DNA from: Micromonospora lupini
Lineage (GTDB): Bacteria > Actinomycetota > Actinomycetes > Mycobacteriales > Micromonosporaceae
NCBI RefSeq assembly: GCF_026342015.1
Contig: NZ_JAPENL010000002.1
Location: forward strand, 2,423,001 to 2,487,000
Direction: 5' to 3'
Length of the DNA stretch: 64,000 nt
The position numbers and the translations under genes are program-made. The notes under the pieces are model-generated. The model saw only the letters and a list, made by a program, of their open reading frames with translations. It searched no databases and had not been told where the DNA came from. How positions within the stretch are numbered: position 1 is the first letter of the stretch; each line of letters starts with the position of its first letter. Shown piece by piece: positions 42,992-53,542 of this stretch.

Positions 42992-44053
42992 ATGACGGTG
43001 CGTCGACGCGCGGCACGGCTCGCGACGGTCTGCGGCCTGCTGGTCGGCATGGTGCTGCTCGGTGCGTCACCCGCGCTTGCCGACGACGACTCGGTCCGTG
43101 TCGGGGCTGCCAGCAGCTTCGCCGCCGGAGGTTCGGCCCAGGCGGTGAACGTCGCGGTGCGCAAGCGCTCCGGCGGCTGCGTCCTGCTGCGTACCGCCCT
43201 GGGTCTGCGCCTCGAGGGTCTCCAGCCGAGCCAGGTGGCGGTGCAGGTGAACGCGGGCGGGCGCTGGTTCCCGGTGGCCGTCGGCGGCGGTGGTGGCACG
43301 GTGCAGACCGGGCAGACCTCGCCGGCGAAGCCGACCCTGTGCAAGGGCAAGGGCATCACCGTGCGGTACCGGGTGGCGTTCGCGGCCGACGCGCCGGGCG
43401 GCCGGCTCTCCGTGACCGGTGTGGGTGTCACCGCTACCGGCCAGCAGTTGGGGCATGGCTCCGACACGGCGAAGGTCACCGCGCGGCTCTCCCCGTCGCC
43501 CACCCCGACGCCGTCGAAGAAGCCGACCCCGACCCCCAGTCCGACCGAGGTCGCGGCGGCCAGCGAGGTGGTGAACCCGGCTGCGGCAGACCCGACGTCC
43601 GCCGCGCCCAGCGCGACAGCGGTGGCCGCCGAGTCCGGCGGCGGTGGTGGGACGATCATGTTCTTCGGCATCGCGATGGTGGCGGTCGGCCTGCTGCTCA
43701 TCGTGCTGCTGGTGCGCCGCTCCCGGCAGGACCGCACGCCTGCCGACGCGCCCGGCCCGCTGCCGGGCAACCCCGGTGGCACCACCTACCGCTCCGGCGG
43801 TGGGTCGCCGGCCGTGCCCGGTCAACCCGGCCCGGTGTACGGCCAGCAGCCCCCGACCGCCGGCCAGGTGCCCCCGCCCCGCCCCGCCGCCGGTGGCGTC
43901 TACGGGGCGCGACCCGTGACGCCGAGCCCGGACGCCACGCAACCGATGCCGGGTGCGCCGGCTGGTCCGGGTGCCCGACCGCTGCCCGGTGACCCGCCCC
44001 AGCCGCCCGACGGCGGCGATCACACCGTGTTCATGCCCCGGCTCCCCGGCTGA
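42992..44053 (+). CDS. Exported single-pass membrane protein with Pro-rich tail
   Basis: A 353-residue protein: signal peptide (VRRRAARLATVCGLLVGMVLLGASPALA, cleavage after ALA near residue 30) and an extracellular beta-rich domain of about 130 residues with two cysteines (SGGCVLLR, TLCKGKG). A Thr/Pro linker (SPSPTPTPSKKPTPTPSPT) is followed by a C-terminal membrane helix (IMFFGIAMVAVGLLLIVLLV) and a cytoplasmic Pro/Gly-rich tail of about 110 residues. The architecture resembles other actinobacterial wall-facing proteins, but no family is recognised. GAGG upstream supports the ATG at 42992. Confidence 0.8.
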   Translation: MTVRRRAARLATVCGLLVGMVLLGASPALADDDSVRVGAASSFAAGGSAQAVNVAVRKRSGGCVLLRTALGLRLEGLQPSQVAVQVNAGGRWFPVAVGGGGGTVQTGQTSPAKPTLCKGKGITVRYRVAFAADAPGGRLSVTGVGVTATGQQLGHGSDTAKVTARLSPSPTPTPSKKPTPTPSPTEVAAASEVVNPAAADPTSAAPSATAVAAESGGGGGTIMFFGIAMVAVGLLLIVLLVRRSRQDRTPADAPGPLPGNPGGTTYRSGGGSPAVPGQPGPVYGQQPPTAGQVPPPRPAAGGVYGARPVTPSPDATQPMPGAPAGPGARPLPGDPPQPPDGGDHTVFMPRLPG

Positions 44054-44122
44054 GCGGGGCCGGGCCGGGACGCTCCGATACGCTCAGGTTTGTTGTCAAC
44101 CTGCGGCCAAGGAGCGGAACTA

Positions 44123-45508
44123 GTGTCTGATCTGTCCCAGATCGTCAAGGCGTACGACGTCCGAGGGACGGTGCCGGACCAGTGGGACGAGCGGGTCGCC
44201 GAGGCGCTCGGGGCCGCATTCACCCAGCTGCTCAACACCACCGACGAGCCCGGTGACGCGGTGGTCGTCGGGTACGACATGCGGGCCACCTCACCCGGCC
44301 TGGCCGCCGCCTTCGCCGCCGGGGTGCGGGCCGAGGGTCGCTCGGTGATCGAGATCGGGCTCGCCTCCACCGACCTGCTCTACTTCGCCTCCGGTTCGCT
44401 CGACCTGCCCGGCGCGATGTTCACGGCGAGTCACAATCCGGCTCAGTACAACGGCATCAAGATGTGCCGCTCCGGCGCCCGGCCGATCGGCCAGGACAGC
44501 GGGCTGGCGGAGATCCGGGAGCGGGCGCAGGCCCTGCTGGACTCGGGGGCGTCCCGCCCGGCGGGCGAGCCGACCCGGCCGGCCGAGCGGCGGGACCTGC
44601 TTCCCGACTACGCCGCGTACCTGCGCAAGCTTGTTGACCTCTCCGGCATCCGGCCGTTGAAGGTGGTGGTCGACGCCGGCAACGGGATGGGTGGCTTCAC
44701 CGTCCCCACAGTGCTCGGCGACGCCGCCCTGTCGGCACTGCCGCTGGAGATCGTGCCGCTCTACTTCGAGCTGGACGGCACCTTCCCCAACCACGAGGCG
44801 AACCCGCTGGACCCGGCGAACCTGGTCGACCTCCAGCGTGCCGTGGTCGAGCACGGGGCCGACATCGGGTTGGCCTTCGACGGGGACGCCGACAGGTGCT
44901 TCGTGGTGGACGAGCGTGGCGAGCCGGTCTCGCCGTCGGCGATCACCGCGCTGGTCGCGGCGCGTGAGCTGGCCAAGCACCCGGGCTCCACGGTGATCCA
45001 CGGTCTGATCACCTCCAACGCGGTCGCGGAGATCATCCGTGAGCACGGTGGGAAACCGGTGGTCGCCCGCGTCGGGCACTCCTTCATCAAGGCCGAGATG
45101 GCCCGTACCAACGCCGTCTTCGGTGGCGAGCACTCCGCGCACTACTACTTCCGGGACTTCTGGTTCGCCGACACCGGGATGCTCGCCGCGATGCACACCC
45201 TCGCCGCCCTGGGCGAACAGTCGCTGCCGCTGTCCGTGCTGGCCGGCGAGTACGAGCGCTACATCGCCTCCGGCGAGATCAACTCGACGGTCGCCGACCA
45301 GGCCGCGGCGGTGGCCGAGGTGCGTGCCGCGTACCCGGACGCGACGGCCGACGAGATGGACGGGCTCACGCTGCGCTTCTCCGACGGCGCCTGGTTCAAC
45401 CTGCGCGCCTCCAACACAGAGCCGTTGCTGCGGCTCAACGTCGAGGCGCCCACCCGCGAGCGGATGGTCTCGCTGCGTGACGAGGTGCTCGACCGCGTTC
45501 GCCGATAA
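44123..45508 (+). CDS. manB: Phosphomannomutase/phosphoglucomutase
   Basis: This enzyme interconverts mannose-6-phosphate and mannose-1-phosphate. The 461-residue protein has the phosphoserine loop TASHNPAQYNGIK, the metal-binding DGDADR, the sugar-binding GGEHSAHYY and the phosphate-binding RASNTEPLLR. The GTG at 44123 follows AAGGAG. It corresponds to mycobacterial Rv3257c. The adjacent upstream gene in relatives is DUF3499, which here lies at 26988. It heads a run of same-strand genes ending in manA. Confidence 0.94.
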   Translation: MSDLSQIVKAYDVRGTVPDQWDERVAEALGAAFTQLLNTTDEPGDAVVVGYDMRATSPGLAAAFAAGVRAEGRSVIEIGLASTDLLYFASGSLDLPGAMFTASHNPAQYNGIKMCRSGARPIGQDSGLAEIRERAQALLDSGASRPAGEPTRPAERRDLLPDYAAYLRKLVDLSGIRPLKVVVDAGNGMGGFTVPTVLGDAALSALPLEIVPLYFELDGTFPNHEANPLDPANLVDLQRAVVEHGADIGLAFDGDADRCFVVDERGEPVSPSAITALVAARELAKHPGSTVIHGLITSNAVAEIIREHGGKPVVARVGHSFIKAEMARTNAVFGGEHSAHYYFRDFWFADTGMLAAMHTLAALGEQSLPLSVLAGEYERYIASGEINSTVADQAAAVAEVRAAYPDATADEMDGLTLRFSDGAWFNLRASNTEPLLRLNVEAPTRERMVSLRDEVLDRVRR

Positions 45509-45569
45509 GATCGCCTGCGCCGGACGGCACCGCCGCCGGTGACCCCGCACTCGTGGAAGGAGCCGCGCC

Positions 45570-45755
45570 ATGGCCCTGGATCCGCAGTTGCTCGAGATCC
45601 TTGCCTGCCCGGACACGCACCACGCCCCGCTCACCTACGACGCGGAGGCGCAGACGTTGACCTGCACGGAGTGCGGTCGGATCTTCGAGGTCCGCGACGA
45701 CGTGCCGGTGCTGCTGCTCGACGAGGCGCGTGGCGGCCCCGGACAGCAGTCATGA
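45570..45755 (+). CDS. Trm112 family zinc-binding protein
   Basis: A 61-residue Trm112-like protein with two metal-binding cysteine pairs: LLEILACPDTHHAPL (one Cys only in the first) and LTCTECGRIFEVRDDVPVLL. Small Trm112 proteins in bacteria are often beside SIS/mannose genes; their eukaryotic relatives activate methyltransferases. AAGGAG precedes the ATG. The stop overlaps the next start (ATGA). Confidence 0.88.
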   Translation: MALDPQLLEILACPDTHHAPLTYDAEAQTLTCTECGRIFEVRDDVPVLLLDEARGGPGQQS

Positions 45756-46951
45756 TCGACGGTACGGCCGGGGTCAGTGGGCGTCGCGACGCCGACGAGG
45801 CCCTCCTCGACAACCCGGACGCGCTTGCCGAGCACGACCCGGGCGGCATGCTGCGGCACACCGCCTCGGGCGGCGCCCAGGTGCGCGAGAGCGCGGCGTT
45901 GGCCGCCGAGGCGAACCTGGCGGTGCTCGCTGACGACGGGCGTCCCCGGGCTGTGGTGATCGCCGGCATCGGCACCGCCGGGCGTACCGGTGACGTGCTG
46001 GCCACTGTCGCCGGGCCCCGCTGCCCGGTCCCGATCATCGGGCACCGCAGCGCGGGCGTGCCCGGTTGGGTGGGGGCCGCCGACGTGGTGATCGCGGTGA
46101 GCGCGTCAGGTCGGAGCCCGGAGGCGTTGGGCGCCGCCGAGGCTGCGCACCGTCGCGGTGCCCGGCTGGTCGCGGTGGGCGCCCCGGACTCGCAGTTGCA
46201 GTCGGTCGCCGAGCGGGCCCGCGCGCCGTTCATCCCGGTGCCGCGACGCGCGCCGGCCCGGGCCAGCCTGTGGGCGCTCACGGTGCCGGTCCTGCTTGCC
46301 GCGCGCTCGCTCGGGCTGGTGAAGGTCAACGAGGCGGATCTGGCGGAGACGGCGGCCCGACTCGACGCGGACGCCGACCGCTGCCGCTCCGCAGCCGAGT
46401 CGTTCGTCAACCCCGCCAAGTCGCTGGCGCTGGGCCTGGCCGGCTCGATCCCGATCGTGTGGGGCTCGTCCCCACTGGCCACCGTGGCGGCTCGCCGGTT
46501 CGGCGACACCCTCTCCGCAAACGCCCGCTACCCGGTGGTCACCGGGGCGCTGGGCGAGGCCGGGCGGGGCCGGGTCGGGCTGCTCGACGGCGTCTTCGGT
46601 GGCCTGGCCGAGGGAGAGCGGGACATCTTCGCCGACCCGGCGGAGGAGGACGACGGCGAGGGCACCCGGCTGCGGCTGGTCCTGCTGCGCGACGGTGGGC
46701 TCAACGCCGAGGACGACACGGACGAGCCGCTCGCGGTCGAGGAGCGCCGCGCGGACGCGGTGCAGACCCTCGCCGAGCGCCGTGGTGTGCGCTGCGACGT
46801 GGTGACCGCCGAGGGTGGGTCGGCTCTGGAGCGGCTGGCCTCACTGATCGCCGTACCGGACTTCGCCTCGATCTACCTTGCTCTGGCACACGGTTTGGAC
46901 CCGATGGCCGTCCCGGCCATCACCGAGATGAAGGAGCTGTCGAACCAGTGA
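45752..46951 (+). CDS. SIS domain protein (bifunctional PGI/PMI-like)
   Basis: A 399-residue sugar isomerase-domain protein. The first SIS domain has AVVIAGIGTAGRTGDVLATVAG and VIAVSASGRSPEAL, the phosphosugar-binding loop. The second half (SIPIVWGSSPLATVAARRFGDTLSANARYPVV) matches the archaeal-type phosphoglucose/phosphomannose isomerase C-terminal domain. In mycobacteria the equivalent is Rv3256c. An active isomerase role is possible, but ManA at 48021 already supplies mannose-6-phosphate. The ATG overlaps the Trm112 stop. Confidence 0.85.
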   Translation: MIDGTAGVSGRRDADEALLDNPDALAEHDPGGMLRHTASGGAQVRESAALAAEANLAVLADDGRPRAVVIAGIGTAGRTGDVLATVAGPRCPVPIIGHRSAGVPGWVGAADVVIAVSASGRSPEALGAAEAAHRRGARLVAVGAPDSQLQSVAERARAPFIPVPRRAPARASLWALTVPVLLAARSLGLVKVNEADLAETAARLDADADRCRSAAESFVNPAKSLALGLAGSIPIVWGSSPLATVAARRFGDTLSANARYPVVTGALGEAGRGRVGLLDGVFGGLAEGERDIFADPAEEDDGEGTRLRLVLLRDGGLNAEDDTDEPLAVEERRADAVQTLAERRGVRCDVVTAEGGSALERLASLIAVPDFASIYLALAHGLDPMAVPAITEMKELSNQ

Positions 46952-47009
46952 ACGAACGCAGGGGGCGGCGCGTCACGGACGTCACCACGACGCGAAGCGG
47001 AGTGGCAGC

Positions 47010-48017
47010 GTGAGCGCGAACGGCGGGACGAAGGCGATCGTCGCCGCCCTGCTGGCCAACGTCGGCATCGCCGTCACCAAGTTCATCGCGTTCCTGCTCT
47101 CCGGGTCCTCGTCGATGCTGGCCGAGGCGGTCCACTCGGTCGCCGACTCCGGCAACCAGGGTCTGCTGCTGCTCGGCGGCAAGCGGGCGAAGCGCGCGGC
47201 CACCCCGGAACACCCGTTCGGGTACGGCCGGGAGCGCTACATCTACGCGTTCATCGTGTCGATCGTGCTGTTCAGCATCGGCGGACTGTTCGCCCTCTAC
47301 GAGGCGTACCACAAGTGGTCGGATCCGCACGGAATCACCGAGTGGCAGTGGCTTCCGGTGGCGGTGCTGGTGGCGGCGATCGCCATGGAGTCGTTCTCCT
47401 TCCGGACGGCCATCAAGGAGTCCAACCACACCCGGGGCACGCAGTCCTGGGTGCGCTTCATCAGGCGGGCCAAGGCGCCGGAGCTGCCGGTGGTGCTCCT
47501 GGAGGACTTCGGCGCGCTCGTCGGTCTGGTCTTCGCGCTGTTCGGCGTCGGCATGACGCTGATCACCGGCAACGGCAGGTGGGACGCGGCCGGCACCGCG
47601 ATGATCGGCGTCCTGCTTGTGGTCATCGCCATCGTGCTGGCCATCGAGACCAAGAGCCTGCTGCTCGGTGAGGGTGCCGAGCAGCAGGACCTGGACGCCA
47701 TCGAGCGGGCCATCACCGAGGGCCCCGAGGTGGAGCGGATCATCCACATGAAGACGCTCTACCTGGGCCCGGAAGAGCTGATGGTGGCCGCGAAGATCGG
47801 CGTGCCGGCCTGCGAGAGCGCCCACGAGCTGGCCCGTGGCATCAACGCCGTGGAGGCGCGGATCCGCACCGCCGTGCCGATCGCCCGGGTGATCTACCTG
47901 GAGCCGGACATCTACAGCGCCGCCGCCGCGGCGGCTGGCACCGGCGCCGCCGCCGACACCGCCGTACCGCAGCCCGAGGACGCGTCGGGCGAGGCGGTCG
48001 GGCGGCCCAGGGGCTGA
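47010..48017 (+). CDS. Cation diffusion facilitator transporter
   Basis: A 335-residue CDF protein with six helices: LAEAVHSVADSGNQGLLLLGGKR (zinc-site helix 2 with HSxxD) and VVLLEDFGALVGLVFALFG (helix 5 with ExFxxL). A cytoplasmic C-terminal domain follows (EGPEVERIIHMKTLYLGPEELMVAAKIGV). It would export or import zinc, manganese or iron in exchange for protons. Lying between the SIS gene and manA, it may supply metal balance for the zinc-dependent ManA; that is inference. The GTG at 47010 starts with a weak GGAG-like site. Confidence 0.88.
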   Translation: MSANGGTKAIVAALLANVGIAVTKFIAFLLSGSSSMLAEAVHSVADSGNQGLLLLGGKRAKRAATPEHPFGYGRERYIYAFIVSIVLFSIGGLFALYEAYHKWSDPHGITEWQWLPVAVLVAAIAMESFSFRTAIKESNHTRGTQSWVRFIRRAKAPELPVVLLEDFGALVGLVFALFGVGMTLITGNGRWDAAGTAMIGVLLVVIAIVLAIETKSLLLGEGAEQQDLDAIERAITEGPEVERIIHMKTLYLGPEELMVAAKIGVPACESAHELARGINAVEARIRTAVPIARVIYLEPDIYSAAAAAAGTGAAADTAVPQPEDASGEAVGRPRG

Positions 48018-48020
48018 CCT

Positions 48021-49184
48021 GTGGAACCGCTGTACGGACCGATCCGGGACTACGCGTGGGGGTCCCGTTCAGCCATCGCCACGTTGCAGGGTCGACAGGT
48101 GCCGAGCACCGGTCCGGAGGCGGAGCTGTGGCTGGGCGCCCACCCGGGCGCCCCGGCCAGCGTGGAGCGCGCCGGCCTGCGGGTGAGCCTCTGTGACCTG
48201 GTGCGCGACGAGCCGGGGCAATGGCTGGGCCAGCGGGTGGCCGACCGGTTCGGCACTCGGCTGCCGTTCCTGCTCAAGGTCCTCGCCGCGGACGCGCCGC
48301 TGAGCCTGCAGGCGCACCCGGACGCCGAGCAGGCCCGGGTGGGTTTCGCGGCGGAGGCGGGTCGCCCCGTGGGGGAGCGCAACTACTCCGATCCGCACCA
48401 CAAGCCGGAGTTGCTTGTCGCGCTCACCCCGTTCGAGGCGCTGTGCGGCTTTCGGGACCCGGCGGAGTCGGCCGAGGCGCTCGCCGCGTTCGGCGTACCG
48501 GCGTTGGCGCCTGTGGTCGACGCGCTGCGGGCGGGGCCGACGGGGTTGGCCACGGCGGTGCGGACACTGCTCGGCTGGCCGGTCGCCGAGCGCGACGGGC
48601 TGCTGCGTGCCGTCCTGGCGTCGACTGCCGACGGCTCGGACGCGGACCTGGCCCACCGGCTGGCGGCGTTCTATCCGGGCGACCCGGGGGTGCTGGTGGC
48701 GCTGCTGCTGCACCACCTGCGGCTGGCCCCGGGAGAGGCGATCTGGATGCCCGCGGGCAACCTGCACGCCTATCTGAGCGGGTGCGGCGTGGAGATCATG
48801 GCGGCCAGCGACAACGTGCTGCGCGGGGGTCTGACCCCGAAGCGGGTGGACGTGGACGAGCTGCTGCGGGTCCTGCGTTTCGAGGTGCTCGACGATCCGA
48901 TTCGTGCCGCGCAGCCGGTCGGCCCCGGGGTGGACTGCTGGCCGGTGCCGGTGGACGACTTCGCGCTGCACCGGGTGCGGGTCGGCGCCGCCGTGCCGGA
49001 GGTCACCCTGCCGCTGCCCGGCCCCCGGGTGGTGCTCTGCGGTGCGGGCTCGGTCACCGTCGACGACGGTGCGGGCGCGTTGACGCTGGCGTCCGGCCAG
49101 GCGGCGATCGGCACGGCGGCAGGCGAGCCGCTGCGGGTCGGCGGCGACGGTGAGGCGTACGTGGCGACGTCGGGGCTGCGCTGA
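48021..49184 (+). CDS. manA: Mannose-6-phosphate isomerase, class I
   Basis: This zinc enzyme interconverts fructose-6-phosphate and mannose-6-phosphate. The 387-residue protein includes LSLQAHPDAEQA (zinc-binding Gln/His), HHKPELLVALTPFEALCGF (zinc Glu) and GEAIWMPAGNLHAYLSGCGVEIMAASDNVLRGGLTPK. GTG starts the protein 3 nt after the CDF stop, so it is the last gene of the operon. It feeds ManB and ManC. Confidence 0.93.
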   Translation: MEPLYGPIRDYAWGSRSAIATLQGRQVPSTGPEAELWLGAHPGAPASVERAGLRVSLCDLVRDEPGQWLGQRVADRFGTRLPFLLKVLAADAPLSLQAHPDAEQARVGFAAEAGRPVGERNYSDPHHKPELLVALTPFEALCGFRDPAESAEALAAFGVPALAPVVDALRAGPTGLATAVRTLLGWPVAERDGLLRAVLASTADGSDADLAHRLAAFYPGDPGVLVALLLHHLRLAPGEAIWMPAGNLHAYLSGCGVEIMAASDNVLRGGLTPKRVDVDELLRVLRFEVLDDPIRAAQPVGPGVDCWPVPVDDFALHRVRVGAAVPEVTLPLPGPRVVLCGAGSVTVDDGAGALTLASGQAAIGTAAGEPLRVGGDGEAYVATSGLR

Positions 49185-49447
49185 GCCGCCACAAGTCCGA
49201 CTTTCCCGGAATGGCTTGACGCGACCCTGGCTGAGTGTGACTCTGTGAGTACGCAGCGTTATCGCGACGACGGTCCGGCAACGTGCGGGGAACCAAACCG
49301 GGGGGATGCACGGGGCGGGCGGAAGTGGGCAGCGGGTCTGTCCACCACCGACCGCCCCGTGCGCTGTCCGTGGCCCGTCCCCCGCCGCCGGTGGCCCGCG
49401 CGCGTAAGGTGGAGGATCGGCGCAGACATCGTTCGACAGGAGCTTTC
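49185..49447 (+). promoter_or_regulatory. Leader region of sahH with possible structured RNA
   Basis: The 263-nt gap contains GTGCGGGGAACCAAACCGGG followed by GGGATGCAC, framed by CGTGC/GCACG (49280-49315). GGGGAACC followed by GGGG-GATGCAC resembles the 3' half of ydaO-type (c-di-AMP) riboswitches, but the 5' half is not recognisable to me. A ribosome site (AGGAGC) lies just before the sahH start. Confidence 0.25.
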
Positions 49448-50947
<1,500 letters not shown>

Positions 50948-50960
50948 TCGACGTCCCTGC

Positions 50961-50994
50961 GAACCGGGTCGGCTGCTCGCAGCCGGCCCGGTTC
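50961..50994 (+). terminator. Hairpin after sahH
   Basis: GAACCGGG-CGGCTG and CAGCCG-CCCGGTTC form a near-perfect stem around a short CTCG loop. Confidence 0.7.
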
Positions 50995-51025
50995 GTCGTT
51001 CCCGCAGTGGCGGGACGGGGCCGGG

Positions 51026-51184
51026 TCAGCCGGAGCGGGAGCCGCGGCGGCTGGGGCGGAACCACGTCCACGCGCACCAGGCCAGCCAACCCAGGGACAC
51101 GACTGTGGCCAGTGCCCGCAGGCGCAGCACGCTGAGCAGCATCACCACGGCGAGCACCGCCAGCCACGGCAGGAAAGCCTTCAC
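51026..51184 (-). CDS. Small hydrophobic membrane protein
   Basis: A 52-residue protein starting at a GTG (51184) with GGAGG upstream. It has one or two membrane segments (FLPWLAVLAVVMLLSVLRLRALATVVSLGWLAWCAWTWF) and a basic tail (RPSRRGSRSG). It lies between the sahH terminator and the efeU promoter on the other strand. Too short for a family call. Confidence 0.55.
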   Translation of the reverse strand: MKAFLPWLAVLAVVMLLSVLRLRALATVVSLGWLAWCAWTWFRPSRRGSRSG

Positions 51185-51317
51185 GGCAGGGATCCTCCCA
51201 CGCTCGGCCGGTGACCGGCTCGTGGCGGCCGTCGAAGGCCAGGTCACAGCAAGAGTGAGCTTGTCATGAACGACTTGACGAGGCCCCTGAACTGGAGGAA
51301 GGTATGGCTGCCCTAAG

Positions 51318-51336
51318 TTAGCTGAGGCGTGCCTAA
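51318..51336 (+). promoter_or_regulatory. IdeR/DmdR-type iron box upstream of efeU
   Basis: TTAGCTGAGGCGTGCCTAA matches 14 of 19 positions of the IdeR/DmdR1 consensus. It lies 16 bp before the efeU start and adjoins a -10-like TAAGTT (51314-51319). Binding of the iron-loaded repressor would block transcription of efeUOB. Confidence 0.7.
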
Positions 51337-51352
51337 TGAACACGGAGCCCTG

Positions 51353-52360
51353 ATGTTCGCCACCTACCTGATCGGCCTGCGGGAGGGCCTGGAAGCGACC
51401 CTGGTGGTCAGCATCCTGGTCGCCTTCCTGGTGAAGTCGCAGCGCCGGGACCGGTTGCCGCAGGTGTGGGCGGGCGTCGGCCTTGCCGTGGTGCTCTCCG
51501 TGCTCTTCGGCTGGCTCATCGAGTACACCTCGACCTCGCTGCTGTCCCGTTCCGAGGACCGCGAGCTGTTCGAGGCCGTCACCTCCGTCGCGGCAGTGGT
51601 GTTCGTCACCTGGATGATCTTCTGGATGCGCAAGGCGGCCCGGACCATCGCGGGCGAGCTGCGCGGAAGACTCACCGAGGCGCTGGCCGTCGGGTCGCTC
51701 GCCGTGGCCGGGATGGCCTTCCTCGCGGTGGTCCGGGAGGGCCTGGAGACCGCCCTGATCTTCTACTCCGCCGCACAGGGCGCGGCAGGCGACAGCGGAC
51801 CGCTGCTCGCGCTCGTCGGCGGCATCGTGACCGCCGTGGTGCTCGGCGTGCTGCTGTACGCCAGCGCCCTGCGGATCAACCTCGGCAAGTTCTTCACCTG
51901 GACCGGCGCCCTGCTGATCCTGGTCGCCGCCGGCATCCTCAAGTACGGCGTGCACGACTTCCAGGAGTCCGGTGTCCTGCCCGGCCTCAACGACCTGGCC
52001 TTCGACATCACCGGCGCGCTCGACCCGACCACCTGGTACGCGGCGCTGCTGGCCGGGATGTTCAACGTGACCCCCGCGCCCACAGTGCTCGAGACGATCG
52101 CCTGGATCGGGTACGCCGTGCCGGTTCTCCTGCTCTTCCTGCGCCCGGCCCGGCGTACCCCCGCGCCTGCCGCAGCCACCGCGGCGCCGGTCGCGCCCCC
52201 CGCGCCGGCACCGACCGCGGCCCCGGCGCCCGCCGTCACGGCGGCACCGGCCGGGTCGACGTCGCCGGACTCCACGACCACCACCACCGTCACCGAGCGC
52301 GGGGCCGACACCGGCGCCGAGGCCGAGGCCGAGGCGGCATCCGCGCCGCAGCGTGCCTGA
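51353..52360 (+). CDS. efeU: Iron permease EfeU (FTR1 family)
   Basis: A 335-residue polytopic membrane protein with seven helices, carrying two REGLE iron-binding motifs (GLREGLEATLVV and AVVREGLETALIF). It moves ferric iron generated from ferrous iron by the exported partners. The C-terminal 80 residues are Ala/Pro/Thr-rich and not conserved. The ATG at 51353 with GGAG before it is chosen; the GTG at 51329 lies inside the operator. Confidence 0.92.
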   Translation: MFATYLIGLREGLEATLVVSILVAFLVKSQRRDRLPQVWAGVGLAVVLSVLFGWLIEYTSTSLLSRSEDRELFEAVTSVAAVVFVTWMIFWMRKAARTIAGELRGRLTEALAVGSLAVAGMAFLAVVREGLETALIFYSAAQGAAGDSGPLLALVGGIVTAVVLGVLLYASALRINLGKFFTWTGALLILVAAGILKYGVHDFQESGVLPGLNDLAFDITGALDPTTWYAALLAGMFNVTPAPTVLETIAWIGYAVPVLLLFLRPARRTPAPAAATAAPVAPPAPAPTAAPAPAVTAAPAGSTSPDSTTTTTVTERGADTGAEAEAEAASAPQRA

Positions 52361-52383
52361 CCCCACGAGGAGAGACAGCTCAG

Positions 52384-53517
52384 ATGCGTACCACCCGATT
52401 CTTCGCGCTGGCCGCTGCCGGCGTGCTGGCGACGGCCGGCGTCACCGCGTGCTCCGATTCCACGAAGGATGAGGCGGGCGCGGCCGGGGGCCCGATCGTG
52501 GTCAAGGCCACCGACACCGCCTGCGAGGTCGGCACGACCGACCTCGGCGCCGGAACCGCCAACTTCAAGATCACCAACTCGGGCGCGAAGGTCACCGAGT
52601 TCTACGTGTACGCCTCCGGCGACCGGGTGATGGGCGAGGTGGAGAACATCGCCCCCGGGCTGAGCCGTGAGCTGCACGTCGAGCTGCCGGCGGGCACGTA
52701 CGAGACCGCCTGCAAGCCGGGGATGAGCGGCAAGGGCATCCGGGGCGCGCTCAAGGTCAGCGGGTCGGCGCAGCCGCTGACCGCCGACGCCGCCCTGGCC
52801 GGGGCGACCGACAACTACCAGCGCTACGTCAAGAGCCAGACCGACGCGCTGCTGGAGAAGACCGAGGAGTTCGTCGGCGCCGTGAAGGCCGGCGACGTGG
52901 CGAAGGCCAAGACGCTCTACCCGGTCGCGCGCACCTACTGGGAGCGGATCGAGCCGGTGGCCGAGATCTTCGGCGACCTCGACCCCAAGATCGACGGCCG
53001 CGAGGAGGTCATCGAGGAGGGGATGGAGTTCACCGGCTTCCACCGCATCGAGAAGGACCTCTGGCAGTCCGGCGACGTCAGCAAGGACGGTCCGATCGCG
53101 GACCGGCTGCTTGTCGACGTCAAGGAGATCGTGGCGAAGGCCAACGCCGAGAAGCTCTCTCCGCTCCAGCTCGCCAACGGCGCGAAGGAGCTGCTCGACG
53201 AGGTCGCCAGCGGCAAGATCACCGGCGAGGAGGATCGCTACTCGCACACCGACCTGTGGGACTTCGCCGCGAACCTGGAAGGTTCCAAGGCGGCGCTGTC
53301 CGCTCTGCGGCCCGCGCTCGAGCAGCGCTCGCCGGAGCTGGTCAAGCAGCTCGTCACCGAGTTCGCGAACGTCGAGGCGCAGCTCGGCAAGCACCGCGAC
53401 GGCGACGGGTGGAAGCTGCACACCGCGTTGAGCAAGGCCGAGCTCAAGGAGCTCTCCGACGGCATCAACGCGCTGGCCGAGCCGATCAGCAAGGTCGCCG
53501 CAGTCGTCGCCAAGTGA
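52384..53517 (+). CDS. efeO: EfeO lipoprotein (cupredoxin plus imelysin-like M75 domain)
   Basis: A 377-residue exported lipoprotein with lipobox VTAC. Residues 35-125 are a cupredoxin-like domain with a cysteine pair (DTACEVG, ETACKPG). Residues 130-377 are the M75/imelysin-type domain with HRIEKDLW (HxxE) that binds metal. It captures Fe(II) and passes it to EfeU. It starts 23 nt after efeU with AGGAGAG. Confidence 0.93.
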   Translation: MRTTRFFALAAAGVLATAGVTACSDSTKDEAGAAGGPIVVKATDTACEVGTTDLGAGTANFKITNSGAKVTEFYVYASGDRVMGEVENIAPGLSRELHVELPAGTYETACKPGMSGKGIRGALKVSGSAQPLTADAALAGATDNYQRYVKSQTDALLEKTEEFVGAVKAGDVAKAKTLYPVARTYWERIEPVAEIFGDLDPKIDGREEVIEEGMEFTGFHRIEKDLWQSGDVSKDGPIADRLLVDVKEIVAKANAEKLSPLQLANGAKELLDEVASGKITGEEDRYSHTDLWDFAANLEGSKAALSALRPALEQRSPELVKQLVTEFANVEAQLGKHRDGDGWKLHTALSKAELKELSDGINALAEPISKVAAVVAK

Positions 53518-53542
53518 CCGGGACGCAGGGGGAGTCGAGTCG

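Noticed and set aside
49185..49447. SAH riboswitch before sahH
   Set aside because: The characteristic core of the SAH riboswitch was not recognised here; only a weak ydaO-like fragment was seen, reported as tentative.
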